Shown here in pieces: positions 30,246-41,445 of a stretch of DNA of 64,000 bases (position 1 is the first letter of the stretch; each line of letters begins with the position of its first letter). The stretch is from NCBI GenBank assembly GCA_020466095.1, contig CM035807.1:52666752-52730751 (forward strand). The letters are read 5' to 3'. The position numbers were made by a program, and so were the translations under genes. The notes under the pieces were generated by a model. It was not told where the DNA came from. It did no database searches and worked only from the letters and a program-made list of their open reading frames with translations. The stretch comes from Chlorops oryzae (taxonomy: Eukaryota; Arthropoda; Insecta; Diptera; Chloropidae).

Positions 30246-30812
30246 TATTTATAGTTGGATTCGAATCTACACGGTAAATAGTTTCATAAGGGCTATTTCA
30301 ACATTTTGTAGGGTGAATTTCGGAAAAAAAAAAAATAAACTGAAGCGGAACTGGTTTCGGTTTTAAAAGTTGATGCGTCATAACCGCCCAGTCTAATAAA
30401 ATTTTTCGTAAGGCTACCTTGTAAAAGTTGTGATGACCAAAGAACATTAAATATTGACGGATAAATTGTTACAAACAGTTTGTCAATATTTTTATGAAGA
30501 AGCTATTTTTGTTTGAGAGAGTAATTTAATTAAATAAGTTGAGTGTTTCAAACATTCGCACAAACAAAAAACTCAACAAATTTCTTTAAATAAACACAAA
30601 CAAATAAACAAAGCAGACCCAGAAATTAAAGAAAAGCAGAACAAAACAAAACATGGTGAGTACGTGAATTTAAATTTATGTGCGAAGAGTTTATTTACTG
30701 TTTGCTTATTTTTGCTATTTTCGATTGAGTAGGCTGGCATTTGGTGTACTTAGATGCGAATGAAAATTTTTTTTTGTTATGAACGTAGTAAATCCGTATT
30801 TAATTGAGTCAT
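30246..30812 (+). promoter_or_regulatory. E1 leader with ATG|GTGAGT splice donor
   Basis: No ORF of note. ATG (30653-30655) is followed directly by GTGAGT (30656-30661), as in E2 leaders. The gag start lies about 150 bases downstream. Confidence 0.65.
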
Positions 30813-32068
30813 ATGGAGAGAGAATTGGAAGCACTTAGACAAACAATTAAACAATCAGGAATCGATACTGCAGTAGTTTTAGAGACAGCAAGAGAATTAC
30901 TTAAAAAAGCAGATTTAGGGCGAGAGGTTTCGCAGTTAATTAAAGATCAAATAGTGTTAGGCCAATTTTCGAAACTTGGGGAGGCATCCTTTCTTATAGA
31001 CAGAGTAAGAGGTCCATTGAGTAAGCAGAGCGAGACAAATAAGAAAAAAGTCCAACAGTTAGAAGAAACAATAAACTGCCTAAAAAAAGACCAAAAAAAT
31101 TAAAGAACGAAATTGACGCGAGCAGGTTATTAATTGAGGAGTCCGATAAGAGAAACGAGGATCTTAAAAAAGCATTAAGCAACGCAGCAGGGGAAAAGCT
31201 AGCAGACCAGGTCGAGAGAGACAAGGAAACCCTTAGAGAGCGAGAGGAAGAAATAAGGTGGCTGAAAGAAGAAATAGAAAATTTCAAAAGGGAATTTAGG
31301 AACACACAGAGTTCAAGCCCCAGCAGCAGCAAAACGAGTCCAAAACCCGCTCCACCTCCTCCTCCACCCCCGCCTACAAGTTCACTAGGAGACAAAAATA
31401 AAGAAAATAGTTCAATTAATAACGAAAAAGTAAATATTGAGCACACAAATAGTCCAAAAATACTCCTTCAAAATAATCCAACTTTTTTAAGACTGCTTCC
31501 AACCCCCGCGAAAAAGAATATTTCAGTAGGGGTAAATACAGAAAACAGGCCAAATCAGGAAACGAATAATCAAACACCAATAGTTCCTACAGTAACAGTT
31601 ACAATGGCAATTCCACCTCCCGCAGATGAAGTAATGAAGAAAGTAGTGAGTTTAGTGCCTTGCTTTTCAGGCGAAAATAGGCTAGAATTAAGGTCAGAGG
31701 TAGCGAGGTTCGTCACAGGACTAGAACTTCTTAAAAGCATTTCACAAAATATAGCTCCTAGCGAACTGATTAAGTGCGTAAAACAACGACTGTCAGGTGA
31801 GGCGTTTATAAAAACAAATGAGCTAGTGTTCGGGAGCGTAGATGAATTGGGGAATTTCATTAAAAAACAATTCCTTAAACAGAAAAGCTTAGAAGTGATA
31901 AGGGCAGAAATGGAAAGCACCGTAGAGCATGAAAATGAAAGAGCCTCAGAATTTGGGCGAAGGATAGAAGTTTTACTGAATGAAGCGGAACGAATGATTA
32001 AAGCGTCCTGGAACGAGTCTGAGGCAGTATCAGCACTCAGCGAGTACCGAAATATGGCAAAAAAATAA
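30813..32068 (+). pseudogene. E1 Gag: coiled coil and capsid (copy 1)
   Basis: Starts ATG 30813 (MERELEALRQ). Residues 1-160 are coiled coil with LGQFSKLGEASFLI shared with E2 Gag. A one-base loss in the A-run near 31092-31099 shifts the frame. The second frame (about 31102-32068) continues the coiled coil, then a Pro-run (about 31345-31377), a linker, and capsid (PCFSGENRLELRSEVARFVTG). It ends TAA 32066-32068, after which capsid continues in another frame. Both E1 copies share the A-run defect, so it predates the duplication. Confidence 0.83.
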
Positions 32069-32878
32069 ATTTATTTTTGGACTAAAAGATAAATATATGC
32101 AACTCCGCCTCGAAGGACATTTAGATAAGCCTCTATCATTTTTAGTAAAAATAGCCGAAGATGCAGAAGATCGTCATTGCAATAGTAGACAATTTAATGC
32201 AAAAACTTCATAAATCAACCAGCCCAATTTCAAACAATTCCCTGCTCTTTTTGCAATATTGTGGGTCATACTAGAGATGTTTGCCAACTCAGGAGAAATA
32301 CTCCTTATTGCAATATTTGCTTCGAATATGGGCACGAACAAACAGCAAATTGTGGTAGAAAAAGTATAGAACCTAGAAATGAACCCGTGACCTGCACACA
32401 TTGCAACAAACGAGGTCATTTAGAAAAAAACTGTTTAAGTCGATTAAAAAACATATTCTGCAATATATGCAAAACACGAGGACATGAATCCAATAAATTT
32501 TGTAAACCAATTTTGAATGCTCAACAGGATCAGCAGCCTGGTACAGGGAATATTGAAAGCGGTTTTAGAACACAAAGTTACCATCATTCTCCAAATCATC
32601 CTTTTGAACCACAAAATAGTATGCAAAATCAAAATTTCAACCCGTTTAGAACACAAAATAATAACCAATCTCAAAATTATAACAACAATGGAAATACTCC
32701 TGGGAGAGCGCAAAATTCGAGTAGTCAACCTAGAGAGAATATGACAAATAATAGTCAGCCAAAAGGGATGCAATGTTTCAAATGCTCAAATTTCGGTCAC
32801 ATAGCACGGTATTGTAATAGTGCACCCCAGGAAAATAGGAGCCAGGGAAACTCGATGCGGCCGGGTCAACGCCAATAG
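32069..32878 (+). pseudogene. E1 Gag C-terminus with five zinc knuckles (copy 1)
   Basis: After capsid end (about 32075-32215) the frame shifts to a nucleocapsid-like region. Knuckles: CSFCNIVGHTRDVC, CNICFEYGHEQTANC, CTHCNKRGHLEKNC, CNICKTRGHESNKFC and, after an Asn/Gln-rich linker, CFKCSNFGHIARYC. Three are CX2CX4HX4C and two have HX5C spacing. Gypsy Gags usually carry zero to two, so five is exceptional. They likely bind genomic RNA. Confidence 0.85.
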
Positions 32879-33480
32879 ACCGGAAAGCCAAAATGAATTC
32901 GAAAGCTCATAGGCCAAGTATAGTTCCGGGGGAAGAAGAAATAGATAAACCATATGAACTTAAAGGAAAAGGAGAAAAAGTAGTTAAATTAAAAAACCCC
33001 CAAGAAGAGTTCAAGGAACTGGACATAAATAAAATCTTCTAAGATGACCTTAACAACCAGATTATTAAGAAGAAAATAAAAAGAATAGAGAGCAAAGATG
33101 AAATTTCCTTGAAACTAAGAAATTTAAAGAAAGTGAATTTCAACGACGAAGTCGTCGTTCATTATTATGAAAGCGAAGAACCATTAGTTAAAGAATCAAA
33201 GAATAATCAATTAGTGCATGTTTTGGTTGAAAAGAACTTTGTGAGAAAGGTACCTCCGAACCAAACTCAAATTGTATCCGAAACAAAAATTCAAGGTAAT
33301 AAGAATAAAAACGAAGATAGAATCGAATTGATCTTATCTTTTGTGTTACTCTTATTCATATTTTTGTGGGAAAAAACTTTGTTCATAGGCGATGGATCAG
33401 AGAATATAGTGGAAATCTTAAAAAATTCAGGTACCGCACTCAAGCGAATAATGACAAGGTGGCTAGCTCAGCATTAAATG
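32879..33480 (+). pseudogene. E1 gag-pol junction region (copy 1)
   Basis: Open segments 32880-33040 and 33109-33477, Lys/Glu-rich, without a recognised domain. The second carries a hydrophobic stretch (about 33330-33370) and may be the protease upstream region read in the wrong frame near its end. Confidence 0.5.
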
Positions 33481-33884
33481 ACTCGTTTATAGTATTTCCA
33501 TGTGGACAAGCTATAAACGAGCAAATAACGTTGTTAGTAGACACTGGTGCCGACACAAGCTTAGTAAAAAAGGAAGCATTGAAGAGTAATGTCGAAATAG
33601 ATGAGAACGAAAGCACACAATTGTCCGGAGCTTTCGGGGGTAACGTTCGTACAATAGGAACCATTCCCCTTCAACACTTCAGTAACCCAGAATTAAAATT
33701 AAAGTTACATGTGCTACCAAAAGAAAGCCAAATTCCAGCAGATGGCTTACTAGGAAGGGATGAACTCTGGAATAGGTCAGTAATTGATAATATCAATAAA
33801 GAAATATCCTTTTTCAATAACAATGAACAAATTGCATCACTTCTGCTTGTTTTTCCGACGATAGCAATAGGATTTGTATTGTGA
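33456..33884 (+). CDS. E1 aspartic protease (copy 1)
   Basis: Retropepsin with LLVDTGADTSLV (about 33532-33567), a flap-like GAFGGNVRTIGTIP and the C-terminal DGLLGRDEL (about 33738-33765). It would process Gag-Pol. Followed with overlapping ends by the RT upstream region at 33881. Confidence 0.8.
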   Translation, partial: KVASSALNDSFIVFPCGQAINEQITLLVDTGADTSLVKKEALKSNVEIDENESTQLSGAFGGNVRTIGTIPLQHFSNPELKLKLHVLPKESQIPADGLLGRDELWNRSVIDNINKEISFFNNNEQIASLLLVFPTIAIGFVL

Positions 33885-34634
33885 AAACAGTCACAGTCCA
33901 AGCTAGGGAAAAGAGAATAGTGGCAATTTATGCAGAAGAATTATCAGGGGATGTAGTCGTACAGAAGAAAGAAATAATGCCAAATGTTTTTGTAGGGGGC
34001 ACACTGACAAGGATAATAAATGGAAAAGGGTATATACCAATTTTAAATACGAATAACGAGGCTATTAGATTAAGCGAAGTACCATTGGATTACGAACCAA
34101 TAGAAAATTTTCAAGAATTAAAGTGTCCAACTATTAATCAGTTAAATAAATGCACTTATACAGATAGTCGTTATAACCTCTTGTTAGAAACCAAAAAACT
34201 AGATAACACCCTTAATCAAGAGGAAAAAATTTCAATGCAAAAAATTTTTTAATATTATTCAGATGTTTTTCATTTGCCAAGAGATCAGCTTTCCTACACT
34301 ACAGTGTTAGAACACGAAATACCGACCGAAGCAGGTCATTCTCCAATTAATACCAGACAATATATATTACCCGAACACCACAAAAAAGAAAATAACTCAC
34401 AGGTAGATAAGATGCTGCAAGACGGCATTATCACTCCAAGCAAATCACCTTGGAATACCCCGATCATATTAGTCCCCAAAAAGGCAGGAGTAGATGGTGA
34501 GAAAAGATGGAGACTAGTAGTCGATTTTAGAAAATTGAACGAAATCACTCTCAAACAGGTATTTCCTATTCCCAGAATAGATGAAATTTTGGACCAGTTA
34601 GGATGTAGTCGTTACTTTTCGAAATAAGACTTGG
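33881..34634 (+). pseudogene. E1 Pol: RT N-terminal half (copy 1)
   Basis: 33881-34252 is the protease-RT connector; 34274-34627 carries the RT fingers (PIILVPKK...KRWRLVVDFRKLNEIT, IPRIDEILDQLG). Stops at 34250-34252 and 34625-34627 (TAA before DLASGYHQV) break the frame. Confidence 0.82.
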
Positions 34635-34637
34635 CTA

Positions 34638-36788
34638 GTGGATATCATCAAGTTTTGGTTGACAAGAGCCAAGACAGCCTTTAGTACCGGGTTAGGACAT
34701 TTAGAATTTGCCAGAATGCCGTTCGGGCTGACAGGAGCGCCAGCGACTTTTCAGCGCATAATGAATAGCATACTAACCGGTTTACAGGGAATTGATTGTT
34801 TTGTTTATCTTGATGACATTGTCATTTATGCTAGAAATTTAGAATCACACGAAATACGACTGAGAAAAGTATTAGATGTTTTCAGAGCGAATAATTTGAA
34901 CTTACAGACGGAAAAATGTCAATTTTTAAAAAGAGAAGTAGTTTATTTAGGCCATAAATGCTCAGAGGCAGGAGTGTTACCAGATCCCGAAAAAGTAGAA
35001 TGCGTTAAAAATATACAGCCCCCTAAAAATATTAAGGAATTGCAATCATTTCTAGGTTTAATAAATTATTATAGAAAATTCATACCCCAAGCAGCAAAAA
35101 TTTCTTTGCCCTTAACAAAATTATTAAGAAAAGAGGAAAAATTTAAATGGAATCCTGAATGTCAAAAAGCTATGGAACAGCTAAAAAAAAAGCGGTTACT
35201 AGTCCCCCAATTCTTCAATATCCCAATTTTGAAAAACTTTATTTTAACAACAGATGCTAGTAACGAGGCACTAGGAGCAGTCCTATCTCAAGGGGAACCA
35301 GGGCAAGATCTTCCGATATATTACGCAAGTAGATCCCTTAGTGCAACTGAGAGGCGTTACTCAACGATAGAAAAAGAATTTTTAGCAATAGTTTGGGCAG
35401 TAAAAAATTTTAGAACATATCTTTTAGGCAAACATTTCAAAATCTATACGGACCATAAGCCCCTTAAGGGAATAGCTAATTTAAAAGATCAAGACACCAG
35501 ACTAGAACGTTTTCGTTTAAAAGTTTTAGGATATGATTTCGAAATTTGCTACAAACCGGGGAAAAATAATCTCAATGCTGATGCCTTAAGTAGACTGCCA
35601 ATTTCCGAAAATAAAATTTCAATTGTAACCCGATCCAAAGCAAAATCTCAAGAAGAAGTACTCGAAACAAAGGTAGACTCAGAAAATTTTGAAAATGAAG
35701 ACACGGCAGTTGTCCTTACCGATCCAAAAGACATAGAAAACGTCTTGAAAATTTTCCATGACACACCCATAGGAGGCCATAAAGGTTTTTTGAAAACATA
35801 TTTTCGAATTAGAAAACAATTTAAGTGGGAGGGCATGCATCGTCAAGTTAAAAACTACATAGCCGCATGCAAACTCTGTCAAAAGAATAAAAGCTCTTTA
35901 ATTGAAAAAATGCCAATGGCACCTCATAGACCTTTCGATAAAGTATATATGGACATAGTTGGGCCACTTCCAGTCTCGGAAAGAGACAACAAATACATTC
36001 TCACATTTTTAGACGATTTTTCTAAATATTTTATATGCACGGCAATTCCAGATGCAGCAACAGTAGCAAGAGCATTTTTTAATGAAATAATTTCTAAATT
36101 TAACATCCCTAAAGTTTTGATAACTGACAATGGCACCAATTTCGTTTCCGCCCTTTTTAGAGAAGTTTGCAAAATATTGGGCATTAAAAAATCACAGACA
36201 TCCCCGTACCACCCGCAAGCTAACGGGGCTCTCGAAAGTACCCACCGTCCAATGGCAGAATATGTGCGAAATTTCGTAAATGAAGGTGGTACGAATTGGG
36301 ATGAATGGATTTATCATGCTATGCACGTACATAATAATACAGTGCACTCAACAACCAAACAGACGCCTAGTAAAACACTTTTTGGTTTCGATTTCGAAAT
36401 TCCGATCAAGCTTAAAAACAAGCCAGCCCCTCTATACAATGTTGACGATTACAGTAAAATTCTTAAATATCAAATTCAAAGAAGTTACGAAATTGTAAGG
36501 AAAAATCAGCAAACTGCTAAGAAAAAATCAAAAGAATATTATGACAAAAAAAGCAATTCTCGAAAATTTTCTAAGGGTGATAAAGTCTGGCTAAAAAATC
36601 AAAATAGGAAAAATAAATTTTCCCCAATTTGGGAGGGCCCTTATGAAGTGATTTCTACACCATCGCCAGAAAATGTTCGTTTGTTGATAAAAAGAAAAGA
36701 AAAAACTTTTCACAGAAATTTAGTAAAACAATTTAACGATCAACAAAACAAACATCCAAAGCAAATTATCGAAAGCACAACAATCTAA
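34638..36788 (+). CDS. E1 Pol: RT palm, RNase H, integrase (copy 1)
   Basis: 716 codons open. RT: FARMPFGLTGAPATFQR (24-40) and YLDD (57-60). RNase H: TTDASN (204-209) to ADALSRL (314-320). Integrase: zinc finger about 374-414, D439 (MDIVGP), D497 (ITDNGT), E533 (ALESTH), so all three catalytic residues are kept, unlike E2. Small deletions relative to E2 (PMA|PHRP, PDA|ATVA) lie before and within the core. A frameshift near 34665-34680 separates it from the first RT half, so the initial ATG is not a natural start. No PTP follows; the ORF ends at ESTTI. Confidence 0.9.
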   Translation: MDIIKFWLTRAKTAFSTGLGHLEFARMPFGLTGAPATFQRIMNSILTGLQGIDCFVYLDDIVIYARNLESHEIRLRKVLDVFRANNLNLQTEKCQFLKREVVYLGHKCSEAGVLPDPEKVECVKNIQPPKNIKELQSFLGLINYYRKFIPQAAKISLPLTKLLRKEEKFKWNPECQKAMEQLKKKRLLVPQFFNIPILKNFILTTDASNEALGAVLSQGEPGQDLPIYYASRSLSATERRYSTIEKEFLAIVWAVKNFRTYLLGKHFKIYTDHKPLKGIANLKDQDTRLERFRLKVLGYDFEICYKPGKNNLNADALSRLPISENKISIVTRSKAKSQEEVLETKVDSENFENEDTAVVLTDPKDIENVLKIFHDTPIGGHKGFLKTYFRIRKQFKWEGMHRQVKNYIAACKLCQKNKSSLIEKMPMAPHRPFDKVYMDIVGPLPVSERDNKYILTFLDDFSKYFICTAIPDAATVARAFFNEIISKFNIPKVLITDNGTNFVSALFREVCKILGIKKSQTSPYHPQANGALESTHRPMAEYVRNFVNEGGTNWDEWIYHAMHVHNNTVHSTTKQTPSKTLFGFDFEIPIKLKNKPAPLYNVDDYSKILKYQIQRSYEIVRKNQQTAKKKSKEYYDKKSNSRKFSKGDKVWLKNQNRKNKFSPIWEGPYEVISTPSPENVRLLIKRKEKTFHRNLVKQFNDQQNKHPKQIIESTTI

Positions 36789-36995
36789 GTCAGCGTTTCT
36801 TAACCTTTTGTTGCAATCATTTTGATCCAAATGTGTTGACGGAATCGAACAGTTGTAAACAATGGTGTGCAAAACTACAATGCAAAATGCAATTTTACAA
36901 TTAATAAAAACAATTTTAAAACTACAATGACAAGGCATTTAGCAAAAAATTTTCATTTCAACAAAACGAATACAAAAATGAAAAAGTTTATTGGC
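36789..36995. other. E1 region between pol and LINE insertion
   Basis: No gene. Contains CAAAATGCAATTTTACAATTAATAAAAA (about 36882-36911, in pieces), which resembles a segment just right of the LINE at about 41873-41903, a short direct repeat flanking the former target. Confidence 0.45.
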
Positions 36996-37006
36996 CTGCC
37001 AATTTC
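36996..37006. repeat. LINE target-site duplication (left), copy 1
   Basis: CTGCCAATTTC, repeated at 41858-41868. Confidence 0.9.
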
Positions 37007-37149
37007 TTTTTTTTTTTTTTTTTTTTAAACTTTGATTGTATTTTTTCTGGATCTTCCTTTAAGTGGGAACTAACAGAAAGTATTCGGATCTTATTTCTAA
37101 ATTTTTACGTAACTATTTATACATTTAGAGAAATATAAAAACAGTTTTT

Positions 37150-37454
37150 AGTTCCGATGAGCCTCAATATTAGAAACTGGGCCTTAGCGCTGTATAGCGG
37201 CCTGCGCTGATGAGTACTGATCCCGCACGAGCGAGGTGCGTCAAGGTTAGAGAATCCTTGATTGGAAAATACACTGGCGTGCACGAGCGAGGTGCGTCAG
37301 ACTTAATGAGTCCTGGTTAGCTGGAACGGTTGCTGTTGAAGTTCAGAATTGAGCAAACACGAGCGAGGTGCCTCAATCTGAACGAATCCTTGCTTAAACG
37401 AGTTTTAAGCATGCACGAGACAAGGTGCAGATAACAGATAGCGGAGCATCTGTG
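37150..37454 (-). repeat. LINE 3' UTR with four palindromic repeats (copy 1)
   Basis: GCACGAGCGAGGTGC or close variants at 37225-37239, 37281-37295, 37357-37371 and 37413-37428. Each is flanked by GCAC/GTGC arms able to form a hairpin in the RNA. Confidence 0.78.
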
Positions 37455-40018
37455 TTATACGTCTAGACTCATAGATGCGGACGGAAGGTCCTTTCTTTTT
37501 AAGCGTGAACGACTCGTTGTGTTATTAAGACTTCTTGCTAGCTGGTTGGAGTGATGTCTTAATTTATGAATATACGACGCTTTTAAACGTATTATTTCGT
37601 CCTTAACGAGCGGAATTTGTAGATCACGGTGAATACTTTCATTTCGAATGTACCATGGAGCACCTGTAATGATTCGGAGAATTTTCGATTGAGCTCTTTG
37701 AAATATTTCAATAGAGGAAGCACAGGCATTTCCCCACAACTGAATGCCATATGTCCAAAGTGGCTTTAATAAACTATTATATAAAAGAACTTTATACTCC
37801 ATATTTAGAGGGGAGCGATGGTTAATTAACCAGTGAATTTTTGATGCTTTTAGCTTTAGGTTGGTTCTTTTTGCTTCGATGTGCTTTCGCCAAGTTAATC
37901 TTTTGTCTAGATGAACTCCTAAATATACGACATTATCTGCTTGAGGAATGGAAACTCCTTTAAGGAGTATAGTTGGACTTATTCCTTTTCTTAGTGTGAA
38001 TGTAATGTGCTTACATTTTCGTTCGTTTACATTTATACGCCAGGTTGAAAGCCAAGTTTCAATTAATTGCATATGCCCCTGTAGAGTTCTTGACGCTTCC
38101 ATAGGATCGCGGTGGCAACTCAATATTGCTGTGTCATCAGCAAAAGTTGACATAACAATGTTGTCACTAGTAGGTATGTCGGCTGTGTATAGAAGGTAAA
38201 GAGAGGGGCCCAGTACACTGCCTTGCGGGACTCCTGCTTTTATTTCAAATTTTTCCGTAATGGTTTCATTAACTTTTACCCTAAAGAATCTTGTTTGAAG
38301 ATATGATATGAGAATGCCATGTAAGTTTTGAGGAAGAAGAGATTTTATTTTAGCTATAAGTCCCTCATGCCACACTTTATCAAAGGCTTGAGCAATGTCA
38401 AGAAATATTGCAGAACAGTATTCTTTTTTTTCAAAGGCATTCCGAATTTCTTGCGTGATCCGATTTACCTGTTCTATCGTTCCATGTTTTTTCCTAAAGC
38501 CAAATTGATGAGTCGGGATTAGGTTATGCTCGTGAACGTATGGCGTTATCTTAAAAAGAAGAGCTTTTTCGAAAAGTTTAGATAAGCAGGGGAGAAGGCT
38601 TATTGGTCGATAAGAGCTGGTTGATGTCGGGTCTTTACCTGGCTTCAATACCATCTTTATGAGCGATTCTTTCCATACCTCAGGGAAATGAGAAAAGGAT
38701 ATAATCGCATTAAAGAGTTTTGCTATATACGCGATAGCGATGATTGGTAACTCCTTGATCATTTTTGGGGTTATCAAGTCATAACCTGGAGCTTTTTTCT
38801 CGATAAGGTGTCCTTTTATAATACATTCTATTTCACTGACATGAAAGGTAATAGGGGTAGATTCGTTGTTTTCCTCATGTAGAGGAAGTCTAAGGCCAGA
38901 TAAAGAAGAGTTTGGAAGGAAAACTGAGCACAAGTGTTGGGCAAACGCTAATGCTTTCTCCTCATCACTTCTTGCCCATGTTCCTCTTAAATCTCTTAAG
39001 GGAGATTCGTGGTCTGTGGGGGGTTTTTCACTTTTAAGGCTTTCCACAGTGATCCTTTCGATGAACTATTTGGCGAAAGGTTAGAGATGAAGTTAAAATT
39101 TCTCTTATCTCGATCGTTTTGAAGAGCGATTTGGAGTTGCTTTGTAGCTCTATTGAGTCTGACTTTACTTTCAGGGGACCTATGTTGTTGCCATTCTCGC
39201 CTCAATCTACGCTTTTCTTGTAGAAGCCTTTCGATTACACTGTTAGTATGATGGCAATTTCTATGGACAGTGGTAAAGCTCGTTGGGGTTGAATGCTCCG
39301 CCGCTGAAATCAGTATTGAATTTAAGGTTACAACCCCTTCATCGATTTGACATTCATTATTTATGGAATATTCAGAGTGTATGTGTGTTGCAACGTACTT
39401 TTTGTATTTTACCCAATTTGTTTTAGAGGTGGTCAGTCTAAGAGGGGGGCACGTTGTTCTTGTGTTTCCCGAAATTTTGTAAATTAGAGGACAATGATCT
39501 GAAGACATTTCATAACTTATCGACGTTAAAATACGAGAGTTATCGATACCTCGTATGATGGCAAAGTCTATAAGGGCTGGTATTTTGTTTTGATCTGTTG
39601 GCCAATACGTTGGATGTCTAGGTGAAAGGAAGCCTAGATTACTGGATGAATTCATCAGGGTGTTGTAAAGTTGTCTACCCCTTGGAGAAATTAGGCGCGA
39701 ACCCCAGTGGGTATGCTTTGCATTATAATCGCCTGCTGCTATGAATCTATTACCAAGGGTTTCAAAAAATTCTTTAAATTGGCTTTCACTTACTGAAAAT
39801 CGAGGAGGACAGTAGATTGCAGATCCATGTGCTTTCCCATCAGGGTGGTTCGTTTTGTAAAATTTATAGCCTGATAACGAAAAATTATTTTTATCTGTAA
39901 GATGTGTCTCTGAAATAAGCATCACATCAATAGAATTGTTTGAAAGGAAGTGTGATAATTCTAGCTTACGCTGATTTATCCCATTTGCATTCCATGAGCA
40001 TATAATTAGTAAGCTCAT
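37455..40018 (-). pseudogene. LINE ORF2: endonuclease-reverse transcriptase, frameshifted (copy 1)
   Basis: ATG 40018 overlaps the ORF1 stop (ATGA). Endonuclease: SWNANGI, SETHL, AAGDYNAKH, DHCPL. RT: RPISLLP, GFRKKHGT, FLDIAQAFDKVWH, AGVPQGSVLGP, FADDTAI. One G is missing from the run at about 39012-39018 (six instead of seven), splitting the frame into 40018-38996 and 39047-37455. It would nick DNA and prime reverse transcription at the target. In both copies the endonuclease appears shortened between GSAI and YCPPR, see findings. Confidence 0.9.
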
Positions 40019-41445
40019 GTTTGTGCAGTAGAAGCTTGTTGAGGCTGCTGTTGCGATCTCATTATCATCTCAAACATATTTTCAACTTTTAACATGAATT
40101 GATTAAGAGTCTGAGTCAGAGTTGCTATAATGGCCTCCAAGTAACCATTTGACTGCTGGGGGGCAGAGTTTGAATTATAGCCAGCTTTAGCAACATTTGC
40201 ATAGGACATGGTGTTATTCACTGGAATATTGGCATTATTTTGTTGTGGGACAACAGGATTATTGAATATGATATTATTCGGCTTAGAACGACCAGCTTGC
40301 CTTTTTTCTAACATACGATTTTTTAATTCCTTAAATACTGGGCATCCCCTATAATTTGCGGTGTGATTTCCACCACAATTGTTGCATTTTTTCATAGCGG
40401 GTTGGTTTTTATTTTTATCGCAATTTTTAGAGCTATGGAATTCTCCACAAACAACGCAGACAGTGCGTAGGGTGCAGTATGATTTGGTATGCCCGTATTC
40501 TTGGCAATTAGCGCATTGGACAGGGCCAGTACGCTTATGAGGTTCTTCTATTACAACTCTACGATGAAGAAGATATTGAATTCCGTAGATTGGATGAGTC
40601 TCATTTTTTTTAAGTTTTAAATTATCAGGACAGAGTTCTACTTTAAACATTGGTTGTGGAGTTTTGGTCCTATTGAAGATGTTCATAACATTTCTTATTT
40701 TAAAACCTTTTTCCTCTAAGGCATGCTTAATTTCAAGGGGATCTACATCTGGTTCAATGCCTTTAATTGTCACATTAAGGCCCTTGCTACTTTTAAGCTG
40801 GTACGTGTAGTAGTTTTTATTATTGTCGTCAAAATATTTTGTGACAATTCTAAAACTGTTTTCCGTGTAGACCTGGATTTTGGTCTCGTAGAGATTACCT
40901 CTAGTAAGATGCACTATATGGAACGATTCCTTCCCAATGATCTGAGTCAAGCTCATGACTAGATTGTTTGAGCTACGCTCGCGGAGGTAGATTGGTGGCG
41001 GCTTCGGAGACTTATTTCCAGAAGCGCTTGGAGAAACAGGAGCTTGAGCATCCTCAGTACTTAGTGCTGCGAATCTATTACCAATTAGCACGTTCGATGG
41101 ATTAGCATTTGGGTTTGTCTTATTGACTTTAGGCTTGCCCACATTTGATTTCTGCGGGCTAAGCTTCCTTTTAATTTTAATGTAGCGGTCCATGCCTGTC
41201 TGCACTGCTGGATCGCTTATTTTATTAGCAGGAGCTTTTGTTCCGATGCTATCAAGAAGCGCGACATCTGTTGCTGAGCTCTCAATGGTGATGGTTCTTG
41301 TATTGTCTATTTCAGTTAGAACGGGGGAATTGGTTTGCGATCGCTGTAGCTCAGACGCTTTCACTATTAAGTACGCATTTCTGGCGTTAGAGCCACTAAA
41401 AGAGTGCCTTCTTTCAGGCTGAAGTTTAAGGGTATCACGTTGCAT
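40015..41445 (-). CDS. LINE ORF1: Gag-like nucleic-acid-binding protein (copy 1)
   Basis: 476 residues from ATG 41445. The N-terminal half is low-complexity and basic; the middle holds a PRE-like domain (TIKGIEPDVDPLEIKHAL); then three zinc knuckles at about residues 312-375: CANCQEYGHTKSYC, CVVCGEFHSSKNC, CNNCGGNHTANYRGC. The C-terminus is Asn/Gln-rich. The stop overlaps the ORF2 start, suggesting translation by termination-reinitiation. Intact. Confidence 0.9.
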   Translation of the reverse strand: MQRDTLKLQPERRHSFSGSNARNAYLIVKASELQRSQTNSPVLTEIDNTRTITIESSATDVALLDSIGTKAPANKISDPAVQTGMDRYIKIKRKLSPQKSNVGKPKVNKTNPNANPSNVLIGNRFAALSTEDAQAPVSPSASGNKSPKPPPIYLRERSSNNLVMSLTQIIGKESFHIVHLTRGNLYETKIQVYTENSFRIVTKYFDDNNKNYYTYQLKSSKGLNVTIKGIEPDVDPLEIKHALEEKGFKIRNVMNIFNRTKTPQPMFKVELCPDNLKLKKNETHPIYGIQYLLHRRVVIEEPHKRTGPVQCANCQEYGHTKSYCTLRTVCVVCGEFHSSKNCDKNKNQPAMKKCNNCGGNHTANYRGCPVFKELKNRMLEKRQAGRSKPNNIIFNNPVVPQQNNANIPVNNTMSYANVAKAGYNSNSAPQQSNGYLEAIIATLTQTLNQFMLKVENMFEMIMRSQQQPQQASTAQT

